64,000 bases of DNA from Acanthamoeba lenticulata (taxonomy: Eukaryota > Discosea > Longamoebia > Acanthamoebidae), in NCBI GenBank assembly GCA_002179805.1, contig NAVB01000201.1, forward strand, positions 1-64,000, in the 5' to 3' direction. The position numbers were made by a program, and so were the translations under genes. Shown here in pieces: positions 31,501 through 43,629 of the stretch; the first letter of the stretch is position 1; every line of letters begins with the position of its first letter. The notes below the pieces were generated by a model that saw nothing but the letters and a program-made list of their open reading frames with translations, was not told where the DNA came from and did not search any database.

Positions 31501-34500
31501 TGGATGGCGAGGCCCATCACCTGGAAGAGGCCCTTCACGTTCCGGAGCGCTTCCTTCTTCCACCACTGCCGCAGGAGCCGCGCGTGGTCGCAGTTCTTGA
31601 CGATCCACATGAAGCAGACCAGCCAGTCTCGCCGCTCCTCGTCCCCCATCCCCTGCAGGATGCTCGCCTTCTCCAGCAGCTGCGCGGGTGCGCGCATCAC
31701 CACCACAAGTTTAGCCGCCGATGTGCATGCGCGTGTGTGCGGTGCGTGTTCGTACGAGGAGGAGGTAGGGGAAGTAGATGCCGGCGACGCGCTGCTTGGC
31801 CGCCGGGTCCTGGTATCGTCGGTCGGCGTCGTGCTTCCACAGCAGCCATCGCAGCGTCGTGATTGCCTGATTATTTTTATTGATATAAAACAAGTCAGAA
31901 CAAAATAATAGGAGAATAAATGAAATGAAATGATATGAAAAAAAAAAAAAAAAGTATGCGAATACGTGCCTCGGAGCGAATGAGTTTATCGCGTGGAAGA
32001 CAGGCGATGATCTCATGGATGACTGTGCCCGCCAGGAAGTGCGCCTTCCTGCAAGCCGCATGAACCATTTAGATCGAGATTGGCCACAAAAAACGAAAAG
32101 CGACGAAAAATGAAGTTTAGGGGGATGAGCACCAGAACTGGGCGGGGATGGCGGGGACCGAGACGATTCCGGGCGACACGGGCACGTTGAGAGGCACAAA
32201 GTGCTCGTAGTCGCACACGATCTTGAGAACATTGAACTTGAACTTTACCAGCACGGCCGAGTCGTTGGCCGGGCACAGCTTGGCCACATAGTCGTCGACC
32301 TGCAGGCGCGCGCAAGCGACGGGCCGGTCATTCACGTGATTCACGCGATGGCCGGAAGACGGGAGGCGCGCACCATGCCGAGCACGGCGCCGCGGTCCAT
32401 GACGGGGAGGAGGTCCTTGAGGAAAAGACCGATGTTGCTGTTGAGGTCGGCCACGACCGGCGCGCACCAGGGCTCGCCGTTCCGGATGCCGCGCATGAGC
32501 AAGTGCACGAGCTTGGCCAGCTCGCCCACGAACTCGGCCGTGAAGTACTCTTTGCGCCGGCTGTCGTCGCCTGTATCGGCCCCCACGAGGACATTCGTGA
32601 GAACGCCATTGCAAAACTGACCAGCTCCCGCAACATGCAAGGGCGGGAGACTCGCGAGGAACGTACAGCGGAGGCCGGCCTGCTGGAGGGTGAGGAGCAT
32701 GGACTTGACGATGGCCTCGAAGAAGAACCAGGCGAAGCGGGTCACCTCCGCCAGCACCGCGTTCTGAGCGACAGAAGGGCGTCAGAACAGGCGCGAGTGA
32801 AGGGGGAGGGGAGGACGAGTACCGTTTCGCGGAGAGCGGTGAGCCACTGGCGGACGAGGGCCTCGTGGAGGGGCACCTTGGCCGGCTTGGGCAGGTCGAG
32901 CATGTACTCCAGGTAGGACGTCAGGTTCGGGTTGCGCGTGCGTCGGCCGCTCACCATCGTCATCACTTCCACGCTGCGCACACCATCGCGGTCAAGTCAA
33001 ATTTGTTTAACCAAAATGAACAAATATTCTAATATTTATTTGTTAATTTTTTTTTATGATTACTAATTTATAATCATGATTAAAGTACCTGTTGAGGAGA
33101 GTGGGAATGGCGAAGAAGGCGGCGCGAACGGCGCCCGGGGCCATGTTGCACATGACGTAGGCCATTTGATTGAGCAGGACCGGGAAGAACTGCACCTGCG
33201 CGCGGCCCGCGGCTTGCTTGAGCCCGTCGATGACCTTCTCGAGGAGCTCGTCGTTGCGCTCCGACGAGTAGTGCTTGAAGAAGGCGTGCAGGTGGGGATC
33301 CTGCGTGTAGACGGTCGACACGAGCTTCGTGCGGACCACGAACAGCGGCTTCCCGTTGTCCAGCCACTGCTCGCCATTCCAAGCGACACACGTCGACACA
33401 TTAGCATTAGCATCTCGTTCCATCGACACCGCAGCACACACGCGCGGGGGCGGAACGCACCTGCGTGTTCTCCTCGACAGCACTCGACCGGTACGAAGCC
33501 ACCAGCGCGCCGGCCACGGGCAGGCGCTGCGGCTCGTCCGCCAGCACTCTGTGCCATCCATCCCATGAGTGTGAGCAAATGAGCAAGAGAGATGCTCCAG
33601 CGAGGCGGGAGGGGAGGGGGGCACGCACCGCCCGTCGGCGTCGAGGAGGGGCAAGTAGGCGTAGGCGCACACAGACTGTGGCGTGGCACACACGCACACC
33701 GCACACACGCGGCCCGGAATGAAAAGAATGAAGACGCCGTTAATGGTGTGAACGCGAAGAAAGAACGAAGGCGAGCAAGTGGGAGGTTGACCTCGGTCTG
33801 GGACTTGGGTTTGACGCCGACGTTGAAGAAGGTGAAGAAGAGGTGGTGCTGGGGTCCGAGCTGGCTGGGCAGCTCGACTTTGATCTCGTGGTAGTACACG
33901 GGCTTGCGATCGTTAATCCGAATCGCTGTCTCGAACTGCGTCACGAGCTTCCCGCGGCTGCTCCCGCCATAAATCGCCTGCACGTGCGTGCGCGTGAGTG
34001 CGCGTACAACTGTGCATCAGGCGAGGACGGCGTACGGGGAGGCCGCTGGCGTGGGGGTCAGCATCAGACTCGCGCAGCTGGACGCGGACGCCGATGTTCT
34101 TGCACTCGCCCTTGCCCTTCCACTTGCTCAAATTCACCGAATCTATGTACACGTATCTGCCCCGTCGCGTGTGAGCCACAAAATATAACAATAAGAATCT
34201 AATTTTTTTTTAAAAAAAAACAAATATAAAAAAACAAGGGAAAAGGTGTCTTACAGGTGATTGACGTAGTCGACGGCGGGCAGGGGCTCCTGGATCTCTT
34301 GCGCAAACCAGGCCACCTCCTTGATGAACTGGTGACGCATGCACGGGTGAGATCACATTCATTCATTCCACACATTCCATTCCTTCCATGGGGGACGTAC
34401 GTCAGAGCCGGCGGGGTGAACGGGCAGGTAGGACGGGTCGATGCGGCCGGGCAGGCGATCGACATCGGCCTCGTTCAGGAGGGTGGCCTCCATCTTGAAG

Positions 34501-36572
34501 TAGCCCGGGATGAACTTGGCCTGTGTTTGTGTGCGCGCGCGTGTGCGGAGTCGCGTGACAGCCCGTAAGTCTTGTGCACGCGCCACACAAGACAGACTGA
34601 ACGGGCACACGCACCTTGGTGTCCTTCTCGCGCTTGCGGATGAGGTCGAACAGCTTGTCGTCGCTCTGGTCATCCTTGATGCGCGTCAGGTTCTGCATCA
34701 CCACCTCGCGCGGCAGCACAAAATTGCCCTTCTCGTCGAACACCTGTGCGGCGATGATGAGCGTCAGCCATCCATTGATCTTCGGGAAGCGCCGAGGCAG
34801 AGCAGGGCCGAACCTGGATGGCTGACCAGGCGAACGGCTGTGTGTACTTGGCCAGGCGCTCGCACGAGGCCTCAAGCTCTTTGATGAACTTGGCCCGCTC
34901 CTTCTGCTTGATCTGCACCGCCCAGTATTAAAATAGTATTCAGTATTTAAAATAAAACAAAATAAAATAAAAATGATGTAAAATAAAAAAAATTGGCAAA
35001 CTGAATGTCGACGCCGTACGGTAGCGTGTTTGAAGTAGGGGTCGGCCGCGGCGTCGGGGTCGCCCCGCGCGATCTGCTCCACGCGCAGCACGAGGTAGAG
35101 GCTCGACGAGGGTTGCGGCAGGCCCACGCGGAACAGCGCGCGTGGCGTGCGGGTCTCGGCGTCCACCTTCTCCCCGTCGCCCTGATGACACACGCACACA
35201 CGGTCAGTCTCGAGTTGCCGGGCGAGGGCAAGGCCCAAGCCCATGGGGCGCGGCGTACGAGGCGGTGGGGGATGAGCTTGACGAGCGGATCGGTGTTGAG
35301 GTCAAAGTGGAACGTCTCCGAGACGCGCTGTCGGGACTGCACATCGACCAGCACCAGCGAGCAGAAGAAGGGCTCGACCTTGCCCAGCGCGAACGACAGC
35401 TCCTTGCACTCCACCAAAAACTCCACTCCCCTTCACGGCGTGAAGAGAGAAATAGAATGAATTATACATCCTTGAAAAATAAATAAATAAAAACTCAACA
35501 AAACTACACATTTAAACGAACCGCTTTTGGGGGAAGGGCGCGATCTGCGGCCGAGCGTCGGTCGGGTCGAGCTTCTCGGGCCGAGCCAGGGTGTAGGCCT
35601 CGAACACATTGCACCGGTTTTGCAGCTGCCGAACAAAATACATCACGTGCAACACGCGAGCTCCGGTCAGCCTCACGAGCAGAGCTTCCAATGAGGGAGG
35701 GAGGAGGGACACGCACGCGCAGGCCGGCCTCCTTCTTCCTGGCCTCGGGGCTGGGCGCCACGAGGATGTCAGTGTCCAGCTCGGACTTGCTCGCCGCCTT
35801 CTCGCTCGTCGACTCCTCTGTCGGCGCGGCACAGACGCGGGTGAGTGCTACGATGGCAGCCCGCGAGCGAGCGAGAGAAAGGAAACAAAGGAAAAGAGAG
35901 AAAAGAGGGAGCAAGAGACCAGGCGGCAAATTGCCCAGGGTGAGCGGCGTGGGCTTGGTCTTGCCGTCGAACTCGAGGTAGTTGTGCGTCACTGTGACCC
36001 AATCGCGCGCAAACACGCCGAGCGCGTCGGCTACGAACAGCTGCGGCTTCGATCGGGGGCTCTGCGCCACCTCCTGTGCGACAAGGACGAGGTGAGCATG
36101 ACATCAGCTCAGCCGACCGCGCTACGCGCCGCTTTTACGCAAATAAAAAAAATATTCGCGGCTTTTAGACCAAAAAGTCGGCCAATAAAATGAATAAATA
36201 AAAAGAGCAATAAATCATTGAGATTGAGGATGAAGAGGGACTAAGTACGGGCAGGGCTGAGTGGAGGGTGCGGCGGACGCGCTTGGTGTGGTCGATGCTG
36301 AGGTCGTCCTTGGGAAAGGTGAGGAGGACCACTGAGGCCTGGTCTGCCGTAGCGGCCTTGTGCAGGGTGGGCGCACTCAGCCTCTCCTCGAGGTCGGCGC
36401 ACCCCGGACGACCGCTGTCGGGCAGCCCGTTCGCCGAGGAGGAGGTCAGAGTGGAAGACGCTGCAGACTCTGACGCAGGGGAGGACGGGGCGCTCGCCCC
36501 CGAGATTCGTCGCGGAGAGGCGGAGTCCATGCTGCTGGACAGCATTTTTTCCTTCCCCTTCAGACGTTCCAT
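28575..36572 (-). CDS. DOCK-family guanine nucleotide exchange factor
   Basis: One gene of about 8 kb and more than 25 exons. The N-terminus (36572) is Ser-rich, MERLKGKEKMLSSSMDSASP. The DHR-1 (C2-like, lipid-binding) domain is near 34180-33800: VNLSKWKGKGECKNIGVRVQ, AIYGGSSRGKLVTQFETAIR, YYHEIKVELPSQLGPQHHLF. A long helical middle follows. The DHR-2 exchange domain lies at about 30620-28680: DLYYQVSLGYTDSPDLRVTW, YKYVINIHQKERDYGLLGEC, YYRVAFFGKQWRDLEGKEFV, LERPNLWD-type segment, and the nucleotide-sensor region VLQGSVLVTVNAGPLAIAKI with its Val. DOCK proteins load GTP on Rac or Cdc42 to drive actin protrusion and engulfment. It ends IPTLPASKAAAS. The start is divergent from OXNAD1. Exact subfamily not determined. 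Confidence 0.88.
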
Positions 36573-36766
36573 CTTGGCTCAAGTGTATGAACAACTGCTC
36601 GAGCTGAGGCCCCTGTTGCCTCTGCCGTTGTTGCTGGGTGGGAAAATTAAACTGGTCGGCCTGTTTCTGTTTCAAATTGCGTTTGGCAAACACTCCGCAA
36701 ATTGAGAACACAATGGATTAATTTGTTAATTTTTACAATGCCAAAGAAAAATAAAAAGGCCACAAA
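36573..36766. promoter_or_regulatory. divergent promoter region (DOCK/OXNAD1)
   Basis: 194 bp between divergent start codons. The half next to OXNAD1 is AT-rich, which is unusual for the window and typical of promoters here. No specific motif assigned. Confidence 0.35.
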
Positions 36767-38017
36767 ATGAGCGAGATTACAACGCATCTGCAGCGAACAG
36801 TAGGATTGAAAAGGCAGGCAGCGCTGGTGGCTGCACGAATCGTTTCCATCTCGACCGAGACACCCACAGTGCGTCGTTTCTTGCTGCAGCCTCAGCTGGC
36901 ACACCACGACGGTGAGCCCCTCGCAACCACACACCACTCCGAGGCTCAAGCTACGTTTGACTTTCGTCCCGGCCAGTGGCTTGACTGTCACTTGCCCGGC
37001 GTGGACGTACGTGGGTCCACCACGTGCGACGCCGCAACCAAACTGTTCATTGACGTCAAGATGTCCCTGCAGGTCGTGGGCGGCTATTCCATCTGCTCAG
37101 ACAGGAAGCAGTTGGAGAAGGAGGGCGTCATCGAGCTAGCCGTGAAATACTCAACCCACCCACCGGCCCTATGGATGCACACGCAAGCGAAGGAAGGTGC
37201 AGGCTCCCTTCTTCTTGCCATGTCGGCCGTGGCCGTTATTGAACGCAGCGGTGGATCCAACAGGCGACGAGATCCACATTCGCGTGGGAGGTGAATTCGT
37301 GATGGACGATGAAACCATCAGGAACAAGAAGATCCTGTTCGTCGCAGGTGGCGTGGGCATCAATCCACTCATCTCAATGATGCGCGAGCTGCACGACACC
37401 AACGACTTCGACCTCCCAGGTTCGTTATCGAGGACGCTTGCGTCTTTCTTCACCCTGTGTTCTCAAGGACAGGTGTGGTGTTCCTAGGTCGGCGGGCGGT
37501 GCTGCTCTACTCGGCTGCGCAGAAAGCCGAGCTGGCGTTCCGCAAGGAGATCCAAGAGCTCACTCGTACGACATCTGATCGACCGTCTCACTTCTTCTTC
37601 TTCTTCTTCTTCTCTGCCTTGTGGCATTCTTGTCATGAGCTCATGCTTTGATTCAACCTGCGCACAGGAGTGGACTCGCGGCTTCTGGCTCGATTCTTTG
37701 TCACCAAGGAAGCCATCAAACCCGATGAGGACGCAGGTGCGTCATCGCTGCTTCGTGTTGCACATGCTTCCCTCCATCTTCGTCCTTCCTTCTCAACTTC
37801 ATGGCGTGTAGGGCTCGAGGCTGGCCGAATAGACGTCCCGCGACTACGATCAGCGCTCGAAGAGCTCGTGGGAGAGGCAACGCCACCACAGAGCTTGGCC
37901 TTGGCAAACGTGGAGGTGTTCGTCTGCGGGCCCCGACCCATGATCGATGACTGCATGTCCAACCTCACAGCTCTTGGCCTGGCTGAGAGGCAGGTCCACC
38001 ACGAGTGTTGGTGGTGA
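36767..38017 (+). CDS. OXNAD1: OXNAD1-like FAD/NAD(P)-binding oxidoreductase
   Basis: A ferredoxin-reductase-fold protein. Order: AARIVSISTETPTVRRFLLQ, FRPGQWLDCHLPGVD, intron, VVGGYSICSDRKQLEKEGVI with the FAD-binding Tyr-Ser, ELAVKYSTHPPALWMHTQ, IHIRVGGEF, the NAD-binding loop LFVAGGVGINPLISMMREL, LLYSAAQKAELAFRKEI, VEVFVCGPRPMIDDCMSNL and a final ECWW. The VGGYSIC and C-terminal WW features follow OXNAD1 closely. The human protein is reported as mitochondrial; no convincing presequence is seen at the 36767 Met. Five introns. Electron donor and acceptor are unknown. Confidence 0.86.
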
Positions 38018-38135
38018 CAAATTTGCCTTTCTTTTCCTCGTGGAGAAAATCGAGATTTGTTTTATCAAAATAAAAAGAAGAAAAAATGAAGAAAAAAAAA
38101 ACTAGGAGCACAAAGACGCAGGCAAGCAGCTCCTC

Positions 38136-38960
38136 ATGTCTCGAAGGAAAGAGCGCCCACAGGAGGTGCGGGTGAGCCTGTGCAGCGTTGTCGCCACAGG
38201 CGTAGATGGATGCTTGCTGCTAGCCCCACAGCTCTGGGGCAACGGGGTGACGCTGGAGGACAACACCACACACGCCCTTCTCCTCTTCACCTTGGCACAC
38301 GTGGCAGCCGCGTTTATGCCTGCTGTCCTGTTCAAGACACATACCGTGCGACCTTCCTTCGCACCCACGTTCGATTGATTTTGGACTCTTTTTAACGGTG
38401 CAGATAAGACCTTCGTGGGCGCAGCCAAAGCAATGCTCAGCGGCTGCATTCTGTTCTACGCCCTCGCGGTGCTGTTTGGAGCACCTATAGTGATGTGCGT
38501 TCTCCCCCCCCCCCTCCTCCCGCAGTGCAGCTCCAGAGCTGAGCCAGCTTGCAGGCACGGAGACCAAACCCTCTCGTGGGCTTGTCTCATGGCCGTGTTG
38601 ACGGCGGTGCCCTTGGCAATGGCATATCTCCCAATGGGGCCCGCTCTCATCTCATCCACGTACGTGCTCCCAGCGGGCAGCTGTTGACACCATCAGTGTT
38701 GACGCGGGCTTCGCACGATCAGGTTTTGTGGCAAGGCGAGGGAGACTTCAGCCGCACTTGGCGCGCTGGGCGCCATGTTGGGCGCCTGGGTGGGTGCCTT
38801 CTCGATCCCGCTAGACTGGGATCGGCCATGGCAGCCCTTCCCGATCTCGTCCACCTACGGCGCCCTGTGGGGGCACGCCATCGGGCACGTCTTGGGCCTC
38901 GGCTACTGCGCTCTTGTTGTTCTGCGTAGACTGCGAACACCAACAAACAAAGCCTTGTGA
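38136..38960 (+). CDS. PIGF: PIG-F family, GPI ethanolamine-phosphate addition
   Basis: A multi-pass ER protein that acts with PIG-O and PIG-G to add ethanolamine phosphate to GPI anchors. The diagnostic C-terminal block GAWVGAFSIPLDWDRPWQPF then PISSTYGALWGHAIGHVLG is clear. Earlier exons give hydrophobic segments HALLLFTLAHVAAAFMPAV, AMLSGCILFYALAVLFGAPI and CLMAVLTAVPLAMAYLPMG. Three introns. The ATG at 38136 (MSRRKERPQEVRVSL) gives a short basic leader before the first membrane segment. It follows OXNAD1 on the same strand, 118 bp away. Confidence 0.82.
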
Positions 38961-39134
38961 GTGACGTTTCATCCTTTGCTTTATGATCATGAGTTTCGGG
39001 GGTGCTCCGCTCTTTGTGCGATCGCCTGACAAGACTGTTGAGCTTCAACAGGCCGCCAACGGCAAGCGGAGATAAATCCAACCAAATAAAGTTGGAAAAT
39101 TATATTATTGTCTTTTTCCACTACAGACGGGAGA

Positions 39135-40706
39135 ATGAAGAGGAAGGCGGGTAGTGCCGAGGCATCATCTATGAAAGGCAAAACTGTCCCCACGAAGGAG
39201 GAGCCTGCCACTACTGAATTGGCGGAAGCGGCTCCGGCTGCCGATGAGATTAATCGCGATGAGATTACAAATGGTGATGTGGAATCAACAGCGGAGGAGA
39301 CAACTCAGAAGAAAAAGAAGCCAAGGCGGGGCGGGCGCGGACGTGGACGCAAAGCAAAGAAGCCGGAGGACGACCAACCAGCGGCCAAGAGCAAGGAGGG
39401 CAAGGACGAGCAAGAGACTCAATCAACCGAAGCCAAGGAGCAGCCAGCGCAGCAACCCTCAGAAGAGGCCGATGATGACGAAGATGGGGCTGATGAGGAC
39501 GACGCCAACGGCAGCACCGAAGGCGCCGAGTCGGGGCAGACCTTGGGCAAGAGGAAGCGACTCACCTCCACTCAGAGGCGACGACTGATCAAGAAGCGGA
39601 GAAAGGAGGAAGAGGAGCAAAAGAAGAAGGAAGAGGAGGAGCAGCAAAAGAAGCAGCAAGCCGAGACAGAGGCGCAGATTAAGCGCTGGGCGGAGGAGGC
39701 AGACGAGCAACCGCGCCGGTTCAACAAGGAGGCCAGGGCAAAGTTTGCCGCCGCGGCCCGGGCCGAAAGCGAGGCCGGGGCCCGCTCTCGCAAGGTCCGT
39801 CGTGTGCGTGGTGTGTGCGCGCGGCGCGAGCATGTGTAGGCACTTCCACCATCGTTGCCATTGCACACGGGAGTTTAACGTCCTGGCCATGCACAGACCT
39901 GCTTCGGGTGCCGCAGGCGAGGCCATACGCTCAAAGGTTCGGCCACACGCTCCACTACAACAGCTGCCAGTTTGTTATTTATTTGAGCGATTTATCAATC
40001 ATTTAATAAGAATACATCTTTCTGTTGCTGACCGTTTCGTGTCAAAAACCAGAGTGTCCGGATGCTGCCAGCGCGGCCCCACAGGAGGTCGAGGGCGCCA
40101 ACGCGGGCCAGTACTGCTTCAACTGTGGCAAGTCCGGACACACGCTCTGGAATTGCACGCAGCCCAAGGAGAACGGTATTTGTCCCCTCTGGCCTCTCCT
40201 TCTCGATCCTCGCCTCTTTGGTCGCGCCTTCGCCACACGACTCACCATTTTTTCTCTCGCGAGGACAGGCGGCTTCAAGTTCGCCAAGTGCTTCATTTGC
40301 AAGGAGCAGGGCCACCTCTCCGGCGGCTGTACGTTGTCCAACACTCTGCACCGTTGACGTTGCCGAGGCTCACCGCAGTGGGGCGGAAACACAACACGCC
40401 ACAGGCCCGAAGAACCCCAAGGGCGTGTACATCCACGGCGGGTCGTGCAAGTACTGCGAGTCGGTGAACCACCTCCAGAAGGACTGCCCGCAACACCCCA
40501 AGCGCAAGCGGCAGGAGCTGGCGGAGCAGCAGCGGCAAGAGGCGACCGGCCCTTACGGCGAGCTGGACCCCGAGGGATTCGGGCCCAACGACAACAACAA
40601 AAACAACAGAGGAGACAACAGGCGCAGCCGTGGTGGCGGTCGCGGCGGCGGTTTTGCTCGCGGCCGAGGCGGCCGAGGAGGGCGCGGCAAGCATGTTCAG
40701 TTCTGA
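39135..40706 (+). CDS. ZCCHC9: zinc-knuckle protein, ZCCHC9 family
   Basis: An N-terminal half of about 220 residues is Lys/Glu-rich with likely nuclear signals (KKKKPRRGGRGRGRKAKK; KRKRLTSTQRRRLIKKRRK). Four CCHC knuckles follow on separate exons: a CFGCRRRGHTLK-type start near 39900, YCFNCGKSGHTLWNCTQ, AKCFICKEQGHLSGGC, and CKYCESVNHLQKDCPQ, with NPKGVYIHGGSCKYC linking the last two as in animal ZCCHC9. The C-terminus is RGG-rich (GGGRGGGFARGRGGRGGRG), suggesting RNA binding. ZCCHC9 and its yeast relative Air1/2 work in nuclear RNA surveillance. The ATG at 39135 is used. Confidence 0.83.
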
Positions 40707-40890
40707 GAGAGGAGTAAGAAGAACAATTTTATTGCTCCCATCCGCCCATGACTGGTCACGTTCCGCTCTTGATCTAGACCACCTACGCCAAGAGCCATTG
40801 GCTGCCCGCGTTCTCTTCTCTGCTGCATGGAGCTCAAAGAGGAAGAGAAAAAAGCTGGAAAATCGATTCGTGCCAGAAAAGTGCCTCTTC

Positions 40891-41214
40891 ATGGACGAAG
40901 CGAAAGCAGACGAAGAAGGTGGACTCGGACGTCTCCTGGCCATCGAAGAAGAGACGATGCTCAACGCTATTGAAGAGAAGCTTGACCAATACGACTTGAC
41001 AAGTGAAGAGCTGGAAGACGAGGATATGGAAAGGTTATGGAAGGAGAACCTCAAGTGGGAAGTGCTGGACGACGTACAGCGCGAAGTAGAGGTGATAAAG
41101 CGCGAGCTTTTGAGTGAAGTGGCGAACGAGCTGCGACGAGGTCTTGCACAACTCGTGCTTGGCAGCACTAGTGCTAGTACGCCAGAAGGCGATTCCAGCA
41201 ACATCATCAGCTGA
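40891..41214 (+). CDS. small acidic coiled-coil protein, unknown
   Basis: A 107-residue frame from MDEAKADEEGGLGRLLAIEE to GDSSNIIS, almost wholly helical with heptad-like leucines (DDVQREVEVIKRELLSEVAN). The frame is open upstream to 40693 without another Met; the region before 40891 reads less like protein and may be 5' UTR or contain an intron. No family recognised. Its stop is only 9 bp from the stop of the opposing GNAT gene. Confidence 0.5.
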   Translation: MDEAKADEEGGLGRLLAIEEETMLNAIEEKLDQYDLTSEELEDEDMERLWKENLKWEVLDDVQREVEVIKRELLSEVANELRRGLAQLVLGSTSASTPEGDSSNIIS

Positions 41215-41223
41215 CTTCTTGTT

Positions 41224-41748
41224 TTACACCACGAGACGCCTTTCCATCCACAGCAAGTTGTGGCCCTTTTCCACTTCCGTAGCGAAAGTGATGAACCGGA
41301 AGCCGCATCGCTCGTAGAAGCCTCGCTTGTCTTGCTCGCAGGTCAGGTAGAGGCTGGTCATTCCAAACGTTGCCCCAGCCAAGCGTGCCAGCTCTTCTAC
41401 GATGCGTCGACCCAGCCCCTTGGCTCGGTGTGTCCGGTCGACGATGAGAAGGGTGAGTAGCCCTGCGTCCTCGCCTACACTGCTCAGTTCCCCGTGGGGT
41501 GCCCCATCAAAGGCCTCGAGGCAAGCGTGGCCCAAGACCTGGTCCTCGCCTTCAATAAGCAGCAAGATGAGCGGTAGGCAAAGCTCATCCAGAGGCTCCG
41601 CTTGGGTAAAATCTAAACTCACGGCTGACATGTCCCACTCCTGAGCCAAAAGGTCTTTTACCTGGCCGCACAGGTGCGGCACGCCGAGCAGCGAGACGAA
41701 CCTCTGCCCTTGCGGCATCAGGAGCGATGGGATTTTGATATTTGGCAT
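41224..41748 (-). CDS. GNAT acetyltransferase, NAA80-like
   Basis: A single-exon 174-residue protein. The acetyl-CoA loop RAKGLGRR fits R/Q-x-x-G-x-G/A, preceded by LLTLLIVDRTHRAKG (beta4-alpha3) and followed by MTSLYLTCEQDKRGFYERCG, the typical FYxxxGF end. The front has VKDLLAQEWDMSAVSLDFT and GEDQVLGHACLEAF. Sequence order and length resemble NAA80, which acetylates processed actin N-termini, but this is a tentative subfamily call. No intron, unlike most neighbours. Tail to tail with the coiled-coil gene. Confidence 0.76.
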   Translation of the reverse strand: MPNIKIPSLLMPQGQRFVSLLGVPHLCGQVKDLLAQEWDMSAVSLDFTQAEPLDELCLPLILLLIEGEDQVLGHACLEAFDGAPHGELSSVGEDAGLLTLLIVDRTHRAKGLGRRIVEELARLAGATFGMTSLYLTCEQDKRGFYERCGFRFITFATEVEKGHNLLWMERRLVV

Positions 41749-41788
41749 TTATTTTTCTTTTACAAATTAAAAGAGAAAAAAGCCCTTT

Positions 41789-42405
41789 TCAGTTGTGTGA
41801 GAAGAAGCCCACCGGCAGCGCGTGGATGAAGAGAGCGAAGAGAACGATGGCAGCGTACTTCCACAGGAACTTGTAGCGGAAGAACACGGTGTAAGTGTAA
41901 TACACGATGACGATGTGGATGTAACACCCGACCGTGATGAAGAGGGAAAGGACAGCGAGCAGCGCCACAACCACTGCCTTTTCCTCCACAGTTCCGTTCC
42001 ACCGAAATTGCTTAAATTGTAGCGTCATGTCGTAGAGAGCTCGCTTTTGGGGGTCCTTGAGTGTCTGATACGCTGAGCGGCCACATGCAGTCAGTCGGGA
42101 GCTCTGCCTGGCGCGTCTGGCGGAAAAACGGCCTGCGTACCTTCAACAACCTCCTGGAAGCGGACTGAAGCTTCGTCCTGCTTGGCTTGGCTCAGGTGAG
42201 TGAACTTGTCGGGGTGCATTTCCAGCGTCTTTACGCGGAAGACGCGCTTCAGTTCGGCCAGCGTAGCATTGCGCTCCACTCCGAGAACCTGATACAACGT
42301 CATGTGGGCATTGTTCTCATTACTTTCGCCAAATATGGCGAACGCAGCTCCACAAAGAACCAGGACGACCACAAGCAATGCCAAGGCGCTCTTCGTCCTG
42401 TCCAT
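41789..42405 (-). CDS. DnaJ-domain membrane protein
   Basis: MDRTKSALALLVVVLVLCGA is a signal peptide or anchor. The J domain follows: YQVLGVERNATLAELKRVFR, the HPD motif in EMHPDKFTHLSQAKQDEAS, an intron, then YQTLKDPQKRALYDMT. The C-terminus has two hydrophobic stretches, VVVALLAVLSLFITVGCYIH and FLWKYAAIVLFALFIHALPV. HPD stimulates Hsp70 ATPase; the leader places the J domain in the ER lumen or an equivalent compartment (inference). One confirmed intron near 42078-42140. Divergent from the zinc-knuckle gene, 144 bp away. Confidence 0.82.
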
Positions 42406-42549
42406 CTCTTCGGCACGGGTACAAAAGAGCGGGAAACGGGCCGGCAAGAGAAATGACTCATGCATTTTCTCTTTTATTTCAATTGTTTCTTCTCTTGGCC
42501 GTTTACTTTTTCTCTGCATACCCGAGCATCAACAACAGTAACTCAAAAG
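42406..42549. promoter_or_regulatory. divergent promoter region (DnaJ/zinc knuckle)
   Basis: 144 bp between two divergent start codons, with T-rich tracts on the + strand. Likely shared promoter; no defined motif. Confidence 0.35.
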
Positions 42550-43629
42550 ATGTCGAGGGCGGCCGATATGCAGTGCCACCGGTGTGGCCGTATGGGACAC
42601 ACTGCCAAAAACTGTTCACGCCCGCCGGATTGCTTTCGGTGTGGGCAGTCGCACTATGCGCGCGATTGCCCATCAGCCCCGCGACCAGCATGCTATAAAT
42701 GTGGACGCACAACGCACTTTGCCCGCGATTGTCCCGTGGGCATCAATTGCCACAAATGCGGGCAGCAAGGCCATTTTGCCAAGGATTGCACTGTGGAGCA
42801 GCGAAGGCGAGATCGTATGATTCCCTCCTCCGGGGAGGGATGCATTTTTGTCATTCATCCTTATTTTCTTTGGCTGATGTGATTCAACGTCTAACCTTCC
42901 CCTTGGCCTACAGGGAGGCCCATGGCGCCCGAGATCACCGCCAGTCAGCTGCCGCCGGTGATATGCTCAGCTTGCAACCGACGAGGCCACGACGCCTCGC
43001 GCTGCACCTCGGGCGAGATACAAGAGTTTGATGACTTTAAAGGTGCGTCGTCGCGGCGCTCTCTCTCTCTCTCTCTTTCTCTCTTGCACAACTCGCTCTC
43101 CACGCCTCGGCTCCGTGCCGTGCTGTGCCGCGCTTGTGCTCTGGCTCACTCGCCTTGGGCTCCTGCTCTCCTCCCCGTCACAGACTCGCTCGTGCTCCCC
43201 GACCTGCTGGGCCAGACCACCAAGCGGAAGCAGCCTGTGGTGGCGACGCCAGACGAGGATAAGAAGACGGACAAGAAGCGAAAGGTCACCACGCAGATCC
43301 TGATCATCTCCAAGAAGAAGGGCGTGGCGCCCGAGCCCAGCGCGCCCAAGCAGGAGGAAGAGACCAACAACGAGGGAACAGAAGAAGAGCAGGGAAGTGG
43401 TGGAGGCCTCTTCTCTCTCTTGGCCGACTACGGGGACAGCGACGACGACGACGAGGAGCAAGCGGTCACAACACCAACTACAAGCACAGCGGCCGACGAT
43501 GCGGCCCGAGCACAGGCCAACGGCTCGCGAGAGGGCGAGGAGGAGAATGGAGGGGACAACGCCAGCAGCAGTAGTGGTGCTCACGAGGCGAGCCAGCCCG
43601 CCGCTGAGGTGGAGGTTGGAGCCAAGTAA
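42550..43629 (+). CDS. CNBP/GIS2-like CCHC zinc-knuckle protein with acidic tail
   Basis: Five zinc knuckles: CHRCGRMGHTAKNC, CFRCGQSHYARDC, CYKCGRTTHFARDC, CHKCGQQGHFAKDC, then after an intron CSACNRRGHDASRC. The first four are spaced like CNBP, a single-strand nucleic-acid-binding protein. After a second intron the protein continues with a Lys-rich segment (KKTDKKRKVTTQILIISKKK), then a long acidic Ser/Thr-rich tail including YGDSDDDDEEQAV. The tail is not part of CNBP, so the protein is a larger relative. Two introns near 42814-42911 and 43042-43181. Confidence 0.82.
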
